Of a stretch of DNA of 6,726 bases, positions 6,253 through 6,726 are shown one piece after another. Within the stretch, counting starts at the first letter, position 1. Each line of letters opens with the position of its first letter. A program made the position numbers and the translations under genes. Under the pieces are notes generated by a model, which saw only the letters and a program-made list of their open reading frames with translations, did no database searches and was not told the DNA's origin. Source of the DNA: Desulfobacterales bacterium C00003060 (GTDB lineage Bacteria > Desulfobacterota > Desulfobacteria > Desulfobacterales > C00003060); assembly GCA_001751085.1 (NCBI GenBank), contig MAXP01000281.1, forward strand, positions 1 through 6,726. The letters are read 5' to 3'.

Positions 6253-6296
6253 ATTCCGGTGCCTGCTCTGGACTCTGATCCAGAGTTCGCCGGAAT
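6253..6296. repeat. Nested-hairpin intergenic palindromic repeat
   Basis: ATTCCGG (6253-6259) pairs with CCGGAAT (6290-6296). Inside it, CTCTGGA (6266-6272) pairs with TCCAGAG (6279-6285) around a 6-base loop. Flanks CTGG...TGACG are those of the widespread CTGGATTCCGG...CCGGAATGAC class of dispersed repeats. It lies 12 bases from the right-hand MITE-like copy. Confidence 0.65.
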
Positions 6297-6308
6297 GACG
6301 TTTGGATG

Positions 6309-6469
6309 TATACCTCGGAAGGTCATAAATGGTGATTTTCTCGGTGAGTCATGAGCATCAAGAGCAAGGCGCGAAGGCGCGGAATAGCTGGCTATTGCAA
6401 GCCTGAGCAACACCGCTATTGATGTTCATGGCCGGCGAAAAAGTGTCATTTGTGGCCTTTCGAGGTATA
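6309..6469 (-). mobile_element. MITE-like element, right copy, complete with terminal inverted repeats
   Basis: The 161-bp element is bounded by 24-bp terminal inverted repeats (6309-6332 and 6446-6469, 20 of 24 identical by eye). The ends read TATACCTCGGAAGGTC and, on the other strand, TATACCTCGAAAGGCC. The outermost TA on each side fits a TA target duplication as made by Tc1/mariner-type (IS630) transposases. It is inverted relative to the truncated copy at 3476-3615 and shares about 130 of 140 positions with it. It is too short to encode a transposase and would need one supplied from elsewhere in the genome. Its boundaries come from the inverted ends alone. Confidence 0.75.
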
Positions 6470-6474
6470 ACTGC

Positions 6475-6503
6475 CCGTCGTCCCTGCGAAAGCAGGAATC
6501 CAG
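6475..6503. repeat. Degenerate dRS3-like palindromic repeat
   Basis: CGTCGTCCCTGCGAAAGCAG followed by GAATCCAG resembles the very common GTCATTCCCGCGAAAGCGGG + AATCCAG repeat. The stem is CCTGC/GCAGG around a GAAA loop (6483-6487 with 6492-6496), with an outer mismatch. It begins 5 bases after the MITE-like copy ends. Confidence 0.55.
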
Positions 6504-6598
6504 TGAATAGTCGCAAAATGGGCCACGGACGCAAGGCGGGACAGTACAGCCATGTGCCAACTGCAAGGACAGTGGCGTTGATGCACGTTCGGTATGCA
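6504..6598. other. Intergenic stretch without a recognisable gene
   Basis: Between two palindromic repeats I see no start site with a ribosome site and no protein with family-like features on either strand. The short open frames here run through the repeats and look accidental. The adjoining bases may be the variable flank of the hairpin repeat that follows. Confidence 0.4.
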
Positions 6599-6619
6599 TT
6601 CCCACGCAGAGCGTGGGAA
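6599..6619. repeat. Hairpin repeat of the TTCCCACGC-AGA-GCGTGGGAA type
   Basis: A perfect 9-bp stem (6599-6607 with 6611-6619) closes on an AGA loop and is followed by CGAGAGCT. This is a common dispersed repeat form (GCATTCCCACGC...GCGTGGGAACGAG) in many bacterial genomes. It is a poor terminator because only four T bases occur nearby (6627-6630). The remaining bases to 6726 contain nothing I can identify. Confidence 0.65.
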
Positions 6620-6726
6620 CGAGAGCTTTTCCAAATGGTCCCGGCTTGTGTCCATAGCCGGTGTTGAGGTCGGCCAGTCATTTGTCTGTGTGAGTCTGCG
6701 GCTAATTAAATTTCTGAGCCGTTAGT

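Noticed and set aside
6171..6413. An 80-codon minus-strand open frame through the right MITE-like copy
   Set aside because: Its protein is simply the translation of the repeat plus the adjoining nested hairpin. The same peptide appears in the left copy because the DNA is repeated.
6419..6681. Short overlapping open frames on both strands at the right end
   Set aside because: They run through palindromic repeats and lack ribosome sites and domain features.
6175..6726. Possible CRISPR array, because several short repeats occur close together
   Set aside because: The repeats are of different kinds and are not evenly spaced with unique spacers. No cas gene is present.

Overview
The window looks like a chromosomal segment of an anaerobic, respiring Gram-negative bacterium, most plausibly a Desulfobacterota (deltaproteobacterial) lineage. 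The reasons are two periplasmic octaheme c-type cytochromes, a NapC/NrfH-type quinol dehydrogenase, strong Shine-Dalgarno sites, and a high load of short palindromic intergenic repeats. The taxonomic placement is an inference from gene content only.

Region 1 (about 20-3477) is a three-gene respiratory operon on the + strand. It contains an octaheme cytochrome of the hydroxylamine oxidoreductase (HAO) family, a membrane-anchored tetraheme NapC/NrfH-family cytochrome, and a second, divergent HAO-family octaheme cytochrome. It closes with a terminator that has a 19-bp perfect stem. A GC-rich hairpin lies between the first and second genes. The simplest reading is an electron-transfer module. The tetraheme protein would exchange electrons between the (mena)quinone pool and the two periplasmic octahemes, which would convert a small nitrogen compound such as nitrite, NO or hydroxylamine. 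Substrate and direction cannot be settled from the sequence. Together the three proteins carry 20 CXXCH heme sites.

Region 2 (about 3476-6469) is bracketed by two inverted copies of a roughly 140-160 bp MITE-like element that has TA-flanked terminal inverted repeats (TACCTCGGAAGGTC-type ends). The left copy has lost one end exactly where it meets the operon terminator. Between the copies lie a 12-TM-type major facilitator transporter, a short relic that resembles the N-terminus of the TIGR02757 (DUF2400) family, and a 340-residue protein with an unrecognised N-terminal part and a C-terminal J domain (HPD motif).

Region 3 (6175-6726) has no convincing gene. It is a patchwork of palindromic repeats: a nested hairpin element, the complete MITE-like copy, a degenerate dRS3-like repeat with a GAAA loop, and a 9-bp-stem hairpin of the TTCCCACGC...GCGTGGGAA type.

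The most interesting points are the octaheme-tetraheme-octaheme arrangement, the loss of the NrfH-type heme-1 methionine in the tetraheme protein, the inverted MITE-like pair whose end abuts the transporter start, and the odd J-domain protein.
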